A DNA stretch of 64,000 nt from Pseudomonas persica (GCF_900291015.1 NZ_OLKL01000025.1:46144-110143), one strand, 5' to 3'; shown: positions 52,759-61,004, counted from the first letter of the stretch. The notes: generated by a model not told the origin, from the letters alone. Numbers and translations: made by a program.

Positions 52759-53799
52759 TCAGGCGAACGCAGGCACCACTTCCTTGATGAACAGCTCCAG
52801 CGATTTCTTCTTCTCGGCGTGGGGCAGGCTGTTGTCGCACCAGAAGCTGAACTCGTCGACGCCGAGCTCCTGGTAATACTTGATACGCGCAATGATCTCT
52901 TGCGGGGTGCCGATCATGGTGTTCTTGCGGATGTTCTCCAGCTCGAACGCCGGCACTTCGGCGAACTTCGATTCCGGGCTTGGCTCGAGGAAACCGTTGA
53001 CCGGGGTGGTCTTGTTGCCGAACCAGGCATCGAAGGTGCGATAGAAGCGCGAGATGGCCTGGGCGCCGACTTTCCAGCCTTCCGGCTCGGCCGGGCTGTG
53101 CACGTGGGTGTGGCGCAGCACCATCAGTTGCGGGCGCGGCATGCCCGGGTTGTTGTCCAGGGCAGCCTGGAACTTGTTCTTCAGGTCCAGCACTTCCTCG
53201 TCACCCTTCATCAACGGGGTGACCATGACATTGCAGCCATTGGCCACGGCGAAGTTGTGCGAGTCCGGGTCGCGGGCGGCGATCCACATCGGCGGTACGG
53301 CGTTGTAAGGTTTCGGCACGCTGGTGGACGTGGGGAACTTGTACACTTCGCCATCATGGGCGTAGTCGCCTTCCCACAGCTTGCGCACCACCGGCACCAT
53401 TTCGCGCAGGGCCTTGCCGCCATCGGTGGCCGGCATGCCACCTGCCATGCGGTCGAATTCGAACTGGTAGGCGCCACGAGCCAGGCCCACTTCCATGCGG
53501 CCCTTGCTGATCACGTCGAGCAGGGCACATTCGCCGGCCACGCGGATCGGATTCCAGAACGGCGCGATGATGGTGCCGGCGCCCAGGCGGATCTTGTCGG
53601 TGCGTGCAGCCAGATAGGCCAGCAGCGGCATCGGGCTTGGCGAAATGGTGTACTCCATGGCGTGGTGTTCGCCGATCCACACGGTGCTGAAACCGCCGTT
53701 CTCGGCCATCAAGGTCAGTTCGGTCAGGTCTTCGAACAGCTGGCGGTGGCTGACCTGTTCATCCCAACGTTCCATGTGCACGAACAACGAAAATTTCAT
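52759..53799 (-). CDS. Luciferase-like (LLM) flavin-dependent monooxygenase
   Basis: 346 residues, bacterial luciferase-like TIM barrel: MKFSLFVHMERWDE start, STVWIGEHHAMEYTISPSP, RIRLGAG-like KIRLGAGTIIAPFWNPIRVAGE, GRMEVGLARGAYQFEFDRM, ending with VDEFSFWCDN. Uses reduced FMN from the neighbouring reductase to oxygenate its substrate; the family includes RutA, which opens uracil, but this enzyme is not close to RutA. The substrate is probably what the adjacent NCS1 permease imports. ATG 53799 follows GGAAAGC. Confidence 0.87.
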   Translation of the reverse strand: MKFSLFVHMERWDEQVSHRQLFEDLTELTLMAENGGFSTVWIGEHHAMEYTISPSPMPLLAYLAARTDKIRLGAGTIIAPFWNPIRVAGECALLDVISKGRMEVGLARGAYQFEFDRMAGGMPATDGGKALREMVPVVRKLWEGDYAHDGEVYKFPTSTSVPKPYNAVPPMWIAARDPDSHNFAVANGCNVMVTPLMKGDEEVLDLKNKFQAALDNNPGMPRPQLMVLRHTHVHSPAEPEGWKVGAQAISRFYRTFDAWFGNKTTPVNGFLEPSPESKFAEVPAFELENIRKNTMIGTPQEIIARIKYYQELGVDEFSFWCDNSLPHAEKKKSLELFIKEVVPAFA

Positions 53800-53874
53800 G
53801 GGGCTTTCCTCAACGCTTGAAAGGGGCTGGCACCTGGCAGGGTCGGCACCAGCGGTCTCGATTCAGAATAGGCT

Positions 53875-54360
53875 TCAGGCAAAGGCCGGCAGGCTGGCCA
53901 TCTTGCCGCGGCAGTACACCATCGGACGTGGCGCCTCTGCAGGGACGATCAGGTTGTGCACCTTGCCGACCATGATGGCGTGGTCGCCACCTTCATATTC
54001 GCGCCACAGTTCGCATTCGATCACAGCGGTGGCACCGGCCAGGATCGGGTTGCCCAGTTCGCTCAGGGAGCACTCGATACCGCTGGCCTTGTCCTTGCCC
54101 TTCCTGGCGAAGGCATAGGCCTCGGCCTGCTGTTCACCGGACAGCAGGTGAATGGCGAAGCGCTTCTGCCTGATCAGCACAGGGTAGGAGTCGGAGCTGT
54201 AGTTGGGGCAGAACAGCACCAGCGGCGGGTCCATCGACAGGGAGGAGAAGGCGCTGGCGGTCAGGCCGACGACCGAGCCGTCGTCGTCCAGGGTGGTGAT
54301 GACGGTAACGCCGGACGGGAAAGAGCCCAGGACGTGCTTGTAGACGGTTGCGTCAATCAT
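53875..54360 (-). CDS. Flavin reductase (HpaC/RutF-like), copy 2
   Basis: 161 residues, same length and motif order as the protein at 48948 (YKHVLGSFPSGVTVITTLDDDG, FSSLSMDPPLVLFC, ELWREYEGGDHAIMVG). Cotranscribed with the LLM monooxygenase, 75 bp upstream of it, so probably its dedicated reductase. ATG 54360 has a modest site (GAGGTACACCAG). Confidence 0.88.
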   Translation of the reverse strand: MIDATVYKHVLGSFPSGVTVITTLDDDGSVVGLTASAFSSLSMDPPLVLFCPNYSSDSYPVLIRQKRFAIHLLSGEQQAEAYAFARKGKDKASGIECSLSELGNPILAGATAVIECELWREYEGGDHAIMVGKVHNLIVPAEAPRPMVYCRGKMASLPAFA

Positions 54361-54410
54361 CTGGTGTACCTCGAAAGGGCTGCGGTGGTCCGCGGTTTTT
54401 ATCGTTGATG

Positions 54411-54434
54411 TGTCTGATGGTATACCGTAATACC
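54411..54434 (-). promoter_or_regulatory. Shared operator, copy 2 (flavin reductase/LLM operon)
   Basis: TGTCTGATGGTATACCGTAATACC in plus orientation; the first 16 bases are identical to copy 1. About 50 bp upstream of the reductase start. A TTGCAA hexamer on the minus strand lies 14 bp upstream of TATACC, so the site overlaps the presumed promoter, fitting repression. Confidence 0.65.
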
Positions 54435-54541
54435 TATTTTGCAAGCGGAATTTTCAAGCACGGGTATTGCGCGATGAACGGCTAAAGCCCACGAATAACG
54501 GGGGTTTGAGCGGTGAGACGGTTTGTCGCATGGGGTGCGCA

Positions 54542-54577
54542 AGCGGATCAGTGGGCGGGTTTTCCAGCGGATCAGTG
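54542..54577 (+). promoter_or_regulatory. Direct repeat upstream of the permease
   Basis: AGCGGATCAGTG at 54542-54553 and 54566-54577, start to start 24 bp, about 100 bp before the permease ATG and just before operator copy 3. It may bind an activator or be the core of a longer control region. The gap 54361-54677 holds only these control sites. Confidence 0.35.
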
Positions 54578-54590
54578 TTGTCAAAAGTTT

Positions 54591-54611
54591 GGAATACCAT
54601 AATATGGTCTG
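54591..54611 (+). promoter_or_regulatory. Shared operator, copy 3 (permease)
   Basis: GGAATACCATAATATGGTCTG: ACCAT-AAT-ATGGT inverted repeat and the same TACCATAATA core as copy 1. It lies 67-87 bp upstream of the permease start codon. With copies 1 and 2 it links three transcription units into one regulon. Confidence 0.6.
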
Positions 54612-54677
54612 CAGCTGAGAGGCCGCCTGGATGCGGTTTCCTTACAAAGATAAAAATGACCTTTCGAGCTGAGTCCT

Positions 54678-56084
54678 ATGTCCCAACCGTCGTCGCAACA
54701 CCAGTTTGTCGAGAATCACACGGTCGATTACGTTCCACCTGCCGAGCGCCATGGGAAGGCGCGTGACCTGTTCACCCTCTGGTTCAGTACCAACATTGCG
54801 CCACTGCCCATCGTCACCGGCGCCATGGTGGTCCAGGTGTTCCACCTGAACCTGTTGTGGGGCCTGGTTGCCATCGTGCTGGGCCATCTGCTCGGGGGCG
54901 TGGTCATTGCCCTTGCCTCTGCGCAGGGACCGCAACTGGGCATTCCGCAGATGGTGCAGAGCCGTGGCCAGTTCGGCCGCTATGGCGCTTTGCTGATCGT
55001 GTTCTTCACCGCGCTGATCTATGTCGGCTTCTTCATTTCCAACATCGTCCTGGCGGGCAAGACCATCCACGGCATCACCCCGAGCGTGCCGATGCCCGGC
55101 GCGATCGTGATCGGTGCGCTGAGTGCCACCGCCATTGGCGTGATCGGCTACCGCTTCATCCACATCCTCAACCGCATCGGTACCTGGGTGATGGGGTCGG
55201 CGCTGCTGGCCGGCTTCATCATGATGTTCGCCCGGGAGCTGCCGGCCGACTTCTTCAGCCGTGGCGCGTTCAACCTGTCGGGCTTCATCGCCACCGTGTC
55301 GCTGGGTACCATCTGGCAGATCAGCTTCTCGCCGTATACCTCCGACTACTCGCGCTACCTGCCGCGTGAAGTGGGCATTGCCAAGCCGTTCTGGGCCACC
55401 TACTTCGGCGCGACCCTGGGCACCATCCTGTGCTTCAGCTTTGGTGCGGTGGCGGTGCTGTGCGTGCCGGAAGGCACCGATGCGATGGATGCGGTCAAGC
55501 AGGCCACCGGTTGGCTGGGCCCGATCCTGATGGTGCTGTTCCTGCTCAACATCATCAGCCACAACGCCCTCAACCTGTATGGCGCGGTGCTGTCGATCGT
55601 CACCGCGATCCAGACCTTCGCCGCCGAGTGGACGCCGAGCATCAAGGTGCGGGTGGTGCTGGCTTCGGTGATTCTGGTGGGCTGCGGCATGGTGGCGCTG
55701 AATGCCTCGGCGGACTTCATCGGCCAGTTCATCGGCCTGATCCTGGCGCTGCTGCTGGTGCTGGTGCCGTGGGCGTCGATCAACCTGATCGACTTCTACC
55801 TGATCAAGAAGGGCCAGTACGACATCACCTCGATCTTCAGTGCCGACGGCGGCATCTATGGCCGCTACAACCACCACGCGATCATTGCCTATGCCTGCGG
55901 CATCCTGGTGCAGCTGCCGTTTGCCAATACGTCGCTATATGTGGGGCCGTATTCCAGTATCGTCGAAGGGGCTGACCTGTCGTGGCTGTTCGGCTTGCTG
56001 GTGACGGTGCCGCTGTATTACTGCCTGGCGACTCGGGGCAAGGCTGCCGAGAAGGCGGGGCGGGTCGTGAGTGTCAGTGACTGA
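54678..56084 (+). CDS. NCS1-family permease, cluster-associated
   Basis: 468 residues, twelve-helix NCS1 transporter: FTLWFSTNIAPLPIVTGAMVVQVFHLNLLWG, GPQLGIPQMVQSRGQFGRYG, SDYSRYLPREV, LVPWASINLIDFY. Paralog of 41417-42829, with long identical blocks. Divergent from the reductase-LLM operon and sharing its control region, so it most likely imports the substrate of that pathway: a nucleobase, hydantoin or similar N-heterocycle. ATG 54678; no strong ribosome site. Confidence 0.88.
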   Translation: MSQPSSQHQFVENHTVDYVPPAERHGKARDLFTLWFSTNIAPLPIVTGAMVVQVFHLNLLWGLVAIVLGHLLGGVVIALASAQGPQLGIPQMVQSRGQFGRYGALLIVFFTALIYVGFFISNIVLAGKTIHGITPSVPMPGAIVIGALSATAIGVIGYRFIHILNRIGTWVMGSALLAGFIMMFARELPADFFSRGAFNLSGFIATVSLGTIWQISFSPYTSDYSRYLPREVGIAKPFWATYFGATLGTILCFSFGAVAVLCVPEGTDAMDAVKQATGWLGPILMVLFLLNIISHNALNLYGAVLSIVTAIQTFAAEWTPSIKVRVVLASVILVGCGMVALNASADFIGQFIGLILALLLVLVPWASINLIDFYLIKKGQYDITSIFSADGGIYGRYNHHAIIAYACGILVQLPFANTSLYVGPYSSIVEGADLSWLFGLLVTVPLYYCLATRGKAAEKAGRVVSVSD

Positions 56085-56105
56085 TAGAAAACTGCTGCAG
56101 TAATT

Positions 56106-56124
56106 GGGGCCACAAAGTGGCCCC
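56106..56124. terminator. GC hairpin between convergent permease and flavoprotein genes
   Basis: GGGGCCAC-AAA-GTGGCCCC, perfect 8-bp stem, 22 bp after the permease stop and 22 bp before the convergent stop. No T-run. Same AAA-loop design as at 30667 and 59899. Confidence 0.4.
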
Positions 56125-56145
56125 GGCAGTTCAGAGACCATTGCG

Positions 56146-57348
56146 TCAGGCGATGGCGATCGACGGGTCGGCAGCGGCCAGGGCCAGGGTGCGATCAGCC
56201 GCTGGCGGATAGATCCACACCGAGTTGATCTGGCGCTTGAGGTCTTTGCCCTCCTGGCCATGCAGTTTCAGTTCGCGCTGCCAACCCTCGCTGTACGCCG
56301 CACCCCATTCGCCCAGATCCAGGCAGGTGACGTACTTGGGCTGGCGATACACCACCGGTTGCAGGCCAAGGAGGTCGGCCGCGGCGTTGTTGCCGCAGTG
56401 ACGGCCCATGGGAATGGCGTGCTGGCAGGTCATCAGGGCGTGATTGCCCAGTTCGTCCACCGCGGCCCAGGCGGTGTCGCCCGTGGCGTACACATGGTCC
56501 TGGCCCAGCACCTTCAGGTGGCCGTCCACTTTCAGCCGGCCGAAGTTGTCGCGTTCGCCGCAAACCTGTGCAGTCAGCGGGCTGGCTTTGACGCCAACGG
56601 TCCAGATCACGGTGTTGCTGGCGATATGGTCGCCGTTGTCCAGGGTAACGCCACCGGCATCGACGGCCACCACTGAGGCCCCGGCCTTCCACTCGACCCC
56701 GGCCTGTTCGCAGGCAGCGACGATCGGCGGCGTGATACCCGCGCCCAGTGCCGCGCCAATTTGCGCACCGCGGTCGACCACCACCACCCGCAACGCCGCA
56801 TTGGCGCCGAGGATGGCACGCAGGCGGGCAGGCATTTCCGTAGCGGTTTCAATACCCGTGAAGCCACCACCGCAGACCACCACAGTGTTGCGTGCCGGTG
56901 AAGTGGGCAGGGTGGCCAGGCCGACCAGGTGCTGCTCCAGGCGCATCGCCGATTCCATCTGGTCGACATCGAATGCATGTTCGGCCAGGCCAGGCACCGC
57001 CGGGCGTGCGACCTGGCTACCGGCGGCGAGGATCAGGCGGTCGTAGGCGATCGATTGGCGGAGCCCCTGGGCGTCGGTGTAGCTGACACTGCGCCCGTCG
57101 GTGTCGATGTTGTCGGCGTTGCCCGGGATGAAGCGAATGCCCACGGCTTCGAACAGCTCGCCCAGCGGGGCCTTCATGCCGTGCACGTCGGCCTCGTAGA
57201 AACGCGGGCGGATGCGCAGTTCAGGCTGTGGCGCGAGGACGCTGATGCTGATGTCGGCGCGCCGGGCCTGGTCTAGCAGGCGCGCGGCGCTCAGGGCGCT
57301 CCAGACACCGGCAAAGCCGGCACCGATGATGAGGATGTTCGATTTCAT
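56146..57348 (-). CDS. NADH dehydrogenase-like FAD-dependent oxidoreductase
   Basis: 400 residues of the type II NADH dehydrogenase/FSP1-like family. FAD-binding ILIIGAGFAGVWSALSAARL at the N-terminus, second nucleotide site VVVCGGGFTGIETATEM near 165, and VYATGDTAW near 290. Oxidises NAD(P)H with a quinone or small electron acceptor. No C-terminal membrane helix is obvious. ATG 57348 follows CGGAGCACC. Divergent from the Rrf2 regulator gene with a perfect palindrome between, so probably under its control and induced by redox or electrophile stress. Confidence 0.87.
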   Translation of the reverse strand: MKSNILIIGAGFAGVWSALSAARLLDQARRADISISVLAPQPELRIRPRFYEADVHGMKAPLGELFEAVGIRFIPGNADNIDTDGRSVSYTDAQGLRQSIAYDRLILAAGSQVARPAVPGLAEHAFDVDQMESAMRLEQHLVGLATLPTSPARNTVVVCGGGFTGIETATEMPARLRAILGANAALRVVVVDRGAQIGAALGAGITPPIVAACEQAGVEWKAGASVVAVDAGGVTLDNGDHIASNTVIWTVGVKASPLTAQVCGERDNFGRLKVDGHLKVLGQDHVYATGDTAWAAVDELGNHALMTCQHAIPMGRHCGNNAAADLLGLQPVVYRQPKYVTCLDLGEWGAAYSEGWQRELKLHGQEGKDLKRQINSVWIYPPAADRTLALAAADPSIAIA

Positions 57349-57407
57349 GAAGGTGCTCCGCAAGGTTCGAAGAGGGTCTTCGAGGGCAGGTTGTATGCCT
57401 CTCGAAT

Positions 57408-57432
57408 AACTACGACTTTATTGGTCGTAGTT
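57408..57432. promoter_or_regulatory. Rrf2 operator candidate
   Basis: AACTACGAC-TTTATTG-GTCGTAGTT: perfect 9-bp inverted repeat with a 7-bp spacer, 25 bp in all, in the 259-bp region between the flavoprotein and Rrf2 genes. Its size and symmetry are as for Rrf2 dimers such as NsrR and IscR sites. It is 60 bp from the flavoprotein start. Confidence 0.7.
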
Positions 57433-57607
57433 TGTATGCGCAAGTCTTTTCGTCAGGAGGGCGATACTTCATGTCACCGGTTTCTGGCTTGAATAGCCGT
57501 ATTCACTGGGGTGAATGGACGAGGCAGGCCGATCGGCGGTAGCTGCCCGCTTTGCGGCGCAGCTGCATCGGGCGTATTATTTGCGACAAGACTGGTCGGA
57601 GATAGAT

Positions 57608-58147
57608 ATGTCGCTCTACAGTGCTGGCGTTGAATACGGTATCCATTGCCTGCTGTTCCTGGTGGACGAGCGGGGCGATTCGCGCGAGTCCAGCGTGCGC
57701 GACCTGGCGGAGTTGCAGGGGGTGCCTCAGGAGTACCTGGCCAAGGTCTTCACCAAGCTGGCCCGTGCCGGGCTGGTGGCTGCCACCGAGGGCGTGCGCG
57801 GAGGCTTCCGACTGGCGCGGCCGTCGGATGAAATCACCGTGCTGGATATCGTCAATGCCATCGACGGACCGAAGAAGATTTTCGACTGCCGCGAAGTTCG
57901 CGAGCGTTGCAGCCTGTTCGAGGGTGCGCCGCCGGGCTGGGCGACCGAGGGCACCTGCGCGATCCATGCGGTGATGTTGGGTGCGCAGAAGCGCATGGAA
58001 GAGGCCCTGGCGCAGCAGACCATCCTCGATCTGGCGCGGCGGTTCGGGCGCAAGGCGCCGGCCGAGTTCGGGCAGAAGGTCAATGCCTGGATGGGCGAGC
58101 GGCGGGAGGGTAAAGGGGCAGGGGATATTCCGGTCAGTCAGGTCTGA
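57608..58147 (+). CDS. Rrf2-family transcriptional regulator
   Basis: 179 residues. Winged helix MSLYSAGVEYGIHCLLFLVDERG...VRDLAELQGVPQEYLAKVFTKLARAGLV, wing GVRGGFRLARPSDEITVLDIVNAIDG, then cysteines in C-x6-C-x15-C (FDCREVRERC...GTCAIH), the positions that bind an iron-sulfur cluster or sense thiols in IscR/NsrR/CymR relatives. ATG 57608 fits the family start; GGAGATAG lies upstream. Divergent from the flavoprotein gene, with a palindrome between. Confidence 0.88.
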   Translation: MSLYSAGVEYGIHCLLFLVDERGDSRESSVRDLAELQGVPQEYLAKVFTKLARAGLVAATEGVRGGFRLARPSDEITVLDIVNAIDGPKKIFDCREVRERCSLFEGAPPGWATEGTCAIHAVMLGAQKRMEEALAQQTILDLARRFGRKAPAEFGQKVNAWMGERREGKGAGDIPVSQV

Positions 58148-58159
58148 ATCGGTTGCCTG

Positions 58160-58259
58160 TACCGGCCTCTTCACGGGTGAACCCGCTCCCACAGGTACCC
58201 CACAAGTTTCAGAGATTGTGATACCCCTGTGGGAGCGGGTTTACCCGCGAAAAGGCCAG
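58160..58259. repeat. Inverted pair of REP elements
   Basis: TACCGGCCTCTTCACGGGTG... and ...GGGTTTACCCGCGAAAAGGCC, between the convergent Rrf2 and AraC genes. Confidence 0.85.
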
Positions 58260-58265
58260 TGCAGG

Positions 58266-59177
58266 TCAGCGCCCTTCATGCTGCCGCCGATACGCCCCCG
58301 GCTGCATCCCCACCGCCTTGGCAAACGCCCGGGTAAACGCCGCCACCGACTGATATCCCACCTGCGCCCCCACCTGCTCCACGGTATGCCCCGCCCGCAG
58401 CAACTGGCTGGCATGGCGCATGCGCAACGCCAGCAGTACTTGCCCTGGCGACTGCCCCGCCAGTTCATTGAAACGCTTGAAAAACGCCGACCGCGACAAC
58501 CTGGTGCAGGCGGCCATGCTTTCCAGCGTCCACGCTTGCCCCGGTTGCTCGATCAACTGCTCCAGCAGCCCGGCAAACGCCGGTTGCCGGGCAAGGGCAA
58601 CCAGCCCGCCCAGCGATTGCCCGGCATGCACCTGCTGGCGTAGCGCATACAGGAACAACAAGTGTGTCAGCCGCTCCAGCAACGCCTGCGACGGCCCGGC
58701 GGCGCGCCGGCATTCCTCCAAAATCAGCTCGAACAGTGCCCGCGCCGCATGCCCGGCCGGTTCATCGGCGCGCAGCAATATCCAGTCGGCCAGGCCGTCG
58801 ACGATCAGCGCCGACAAGCCCGGTTTGAAGTGGAAGAAACCACACACCAACCCCACGCCATCGACTGCCTCGGCGTCGATGGCCTGCATGCGCTGGCGCG
58901 GCTGGGCGCAGGCACTGGCCGGGTCCTGCTCGCTGGCCAGGCGATAGCCGAAGTCGCGCAGCAGGAACACCGCATCGCCGACCTCCAGGCGCAGTGCCTC
59001 GGGTTGCCCGTCGATGTGCAGCCAGCAATGCCCCTGCACCACCAGGTGGAAGCTGGCCCGGCCCATGCCTTGGGTGCTGGCGTGCCAGCCGCCACAGTAG
59101 CGGCCCACATGGAACAGGCTGGCATCGAGCTCCAGGCCCTCTAATAACCAATCGACAAGGCAGCTGGACGAAATCAT
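58266..59177 (-). CDS. AraC-family transcriptional regulator
   Basis: 303 residues. N-terminal cupin domain (~25-190; ASFHLVVQGHCWLHIDGQPEALRLEVGDAVFLLRDFGYRL) as in the AraC_binding/Cupin_6 group, with CGFFHF near 112; C-terminal two HTHs (~200-300; SMAACTRLSRSAFFKRFNELAGQSPGQVLL, then VEQVGAQVGYQSVAAFTRAFAKAVGMQPGAYRR). Divergent from an AhpD-like gene (about 100 bp), the usual layout for Cupin_6 AraC regulators that control a nearby peroxidase-like or oxidoreductase gene. Confidence 0.87.
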   Translation of the reverse strand: MISSSCLVDWLLEGLELDASLFHVGRYCGGWHASTQGMGRASFHLVVQGHCWLHIDGQPEALRLEVGDAVFLLRDFGYRLASEQDPASACAQPRQRMQAIDAEAVDGVGLVCGFFHFKPGLSALIVDGLADWILLRADEPAGHAARALFELILEECRRAAGPSQALLERLTHLLFLYALRQQVHAGQSLGGLVALARQPAFAGLLEQLIEQPGQAWTLESMAACTRLSRSAFFKRFNELAGQSPGQVLLALRMRHASQLLRAGHTVEQVGAQVGYQSVAAFTRAFAKAVGMQPGAYRRQHEGR

Positions 59178-59279
59178 CTAATGCAAAGACTCAAGAGCAA
59201 GGAAAGGCGACTGATGAATATGGAGGGTAGTTCTTATAACCAACAGACTGTAGTGACACCCATCAAAGGAGACCACTCC

Positions 59280-59840
59280 ATGTCCTCGCGCATTACTTTA
59301 CACACGCTGCAGAGCGCCCCGGAAGCGGCCCGCCCGTTCCTCGAGAACGCCCAGAAGAATTCCGGCTTCATCCCCAACCTGTTGGGCGTGCTGGCCAATG
59401 CCCCGGCGGCACTGGAAACTTACGTGACCGTTTCGGCACTCAACGGCAAATCCGAACTGAGCCTGGCCGAGCGCGAAGTGGTGCAACTGATTGCCGCCAC
59501 CCAGCATGGCTGTGACTTCTGCGTGGCCGGCCACACGGCGGTGGCCCTGAACAAGGCCAAGCTGCCACAGGAGGTGGTCGATGCCCTGCGTGCCCGTGGC
59601 GAGCTGCCCGATGCCCGTTATGAAGCCCTGGCCGCGTTCGCCCGCGAAGTGATCGCCACCCGTGGCAATGTCAGCGAGGCCACTTTTCAGGCCTTCCGCG
59701 CAGTCGGCTTCAGCGAAGGCAACGCCCTGGAGGTGATCTTGGGCGTGAGCCTCGCAACCCTGTGCAACTTTGCTAATGTGTTCGCCCAGACGCCGCTCAA
59801 CGACGAGCTTGGCAAGTACCGCTGGCAACCTTCTGCATAG
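59280..59840 (+). CDS. AhpD-like carboxymuconolactone decarboxylase family protein
   Basis: 186 residues of the AhpD-type CMD family: CxxC-xxx-H active site in HGCDFCVAGHT (Cys78, Cys81, His85), SLAEREVVQLIAATQ before it and GNALEVILGVSLATLCNFAN after. Such proteins reduce peroxides or act in redox repair with thiols. ATG 59280 follows AAAGGAGACC. Under likely control of the divergent AraC gene; a hairpin GGGCCGC-AAA-GCGGCCC (59899-59915) separates it from the next operon. Confidence 0.87.
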   Translation: MSSRITLHTLQSAPEAARPFLENAQKNSGFIPNLLGVLANAPAALETYVTVSALNGKSELSLAEREVVQLIAATQHGCDFCVAGHTAVALNKAKLPQEVVDALRARGELPDARYEALAAFAREVIATRGNVSEATFQAFRAVGFSEGNALEVILGVSLATLCNFANVFAQTPLNDELGKYRWQPSA

Positions 59841-59898
59841 CTCGTATATGACAGCGGCCATGATGCGGTCGTTGCAGCAGCGGCCTTGCGCCGCGAAC

Positions 59899-59915
59899 GG
59901 GCCGCAAAGCGGCCC
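59899..59915. terminator. GC hairpin between AhpD-like and acyl-CoA-dehydrogenase-like genes
   Basis: Perfect 7-bp stem with AAA loop, 25 bp before the next start. No T-run. It may partly insulate or set expression between the two genes. Confidence 0.4.
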
Positions 59916-59939
59916 CGGCGTCCTAAAAGGAGCAAGACC

Positions 59940-61004
59940 ATGCAAGATTGTGCATTTCGACACTGGCTGGATGCCAATGCCGAGGCCATTGACCGGGGCC
60001 AGTGCGAGCCTCAGCTGGTGCTGGCGCAAATCGCCGAATCGCAGCTGCTGCGCATCGGTATCGAGCCGGCCCAGGGCGGCACGGGCGGGCAGGTGAGCGA
60101 CGCGGTCGAGGCCATCGCCGCGATCGCCAGCCGCTCGCTGGCAGCGGCCTTCGTCTGCTGGGGGCAGCGCGCCTTCATCGAATACCTGTTGCACAGCCCC
60201 AACCAGCCCCTGCGCGAACGCCTGCTGCCGCGCCTGCTGACTGGCGAACTGGCCGGCGCCACCGGGTTGTCCAATGCCATGAAGTTCCTGTCCGGCATCG
60301 AAGCGTTGCAGGTGCGTGGCCGCCCGGCAGCCGATGGCTGGCACCTGGAAGGTCGCCTGCACTGGGTGACCAACCTGCGCAAAAGCGGCTTTGTGGTAGC
60401 TGCGGCTATCGAAGACGAAGCCGGTGGTGCGCCGTTCGTGCTGGCCATTCCGTCCGACGCACAGGGCCTGGAGCGCTCCGACGACCTGCGACTGATGGGC
60501 CTGCAGTCGAGCAACACTGCGGCACTGGCCTTCCACCAGGTGCAATTGCAGCGTGGCTGGTTACTGCACGAGAATGCCCGCGAATTCCTGCCTCGGGTAC
60601 GCCCGGCGTTCCTGGCGCTGCAATGCGGCATGGCCATTGGCCTGGCGCGGCGGGCGCTGGCGGAAGTGCAGGCACACCTGCATGGCCGTGCCTCGTTCCT
60701 CGACGAAGCACGCCAGGTGCTCAGCGAGCGCCTGGAAAACACCGTGAGCGAGCTCAAGCAGGGCCTGCTCGATGGCCGTTTCCAGCAGCAGCCGGCCGCC
60801 TTGTTCAAGCTGCGCATTACCCTGGCCGAAAGCGCTGCCGACGCCGTGCAACTGGAGTTGCAGGCCAGTGGTGGCAAGGCCTACCTCAGCGAGTACGGTG
60901 AAGGCTTTGCCCGTCGCTGGCGCGAGTCGGCCTTCGTGCCGATCGTCACGCCCAGCCTGGTGCAACTGCGCGCCGAACTGCAACGCCAGGCGGGCGCGGC
61001 ATGA
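59940..61004 (+). CDS. Acyl-CoA dehydrogenase-like (DszC/SfnB-type) flavoprotein
   Basis: 354 residues with the acyl-CoA dehydrogenase layout: N-terminal helices, LLTGELAGATGLSNAMKFL middle beta domain, HWVTNLRKSGFVVAAAI, and a C-terminal helical bundle. A catalytic Glu is not evident, as in the monooxygenase branch of the family. Being cotranscribed with a nitrate/sulfonate-type importer makes an FMN-linked oxygenase for an imported sulfur or nitrogen compound likely. ATG 59940 follows AAAAGGAG. Ends in ATGA overlap with the ABC ATPase gene. Confidence 0.75.
   Translation: MQDCAFRHWLDANAEAIDRGQCEPQLVLAQIAESQLLRIGIEPAQGGTGGQVSDAVEAIAAIASRSLAAAFVCWGQRAFIEYLLHSPNQPLRERLLPRLLTGELAGATGLSNAMKFLSGIEALQVRGRPAADGWHLEGRLHWVTNLRKSGFVVAAAIEDEAGGAPFVLAIPSDAQGLERSDDLRLMGLQSSNTAALAFHQVQLQRGWLLHENAREFLPRVRPAFLALQCGMAIGLARRALAEVQAHLHGRASFLDEARQVLSERLENTVSELKQGLLDGRFQQQPAALFKLRITLAESAADAVQLELQASGGKAYLSEYGEGFARRWRESAFVPIVTPSLVQLRAELQRQAGAA

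Noticed and set aside
52759..53799. RutA (pyrimidine oxygenase)
   Set aside because: Same superfamily but the N-terminal and active-site segments do not resemble RutA, and rutB and rutE are absent.
54642..55877. 411-codon frame antisense to the NCS1 permease
   Set aside because: Composition-driven shadow of a membrane protein gene.
56106..56124. Classical rho-independent terminator
   Set aside because: Strong stem but no T-run on either strand; listed only as a weak hairpin.
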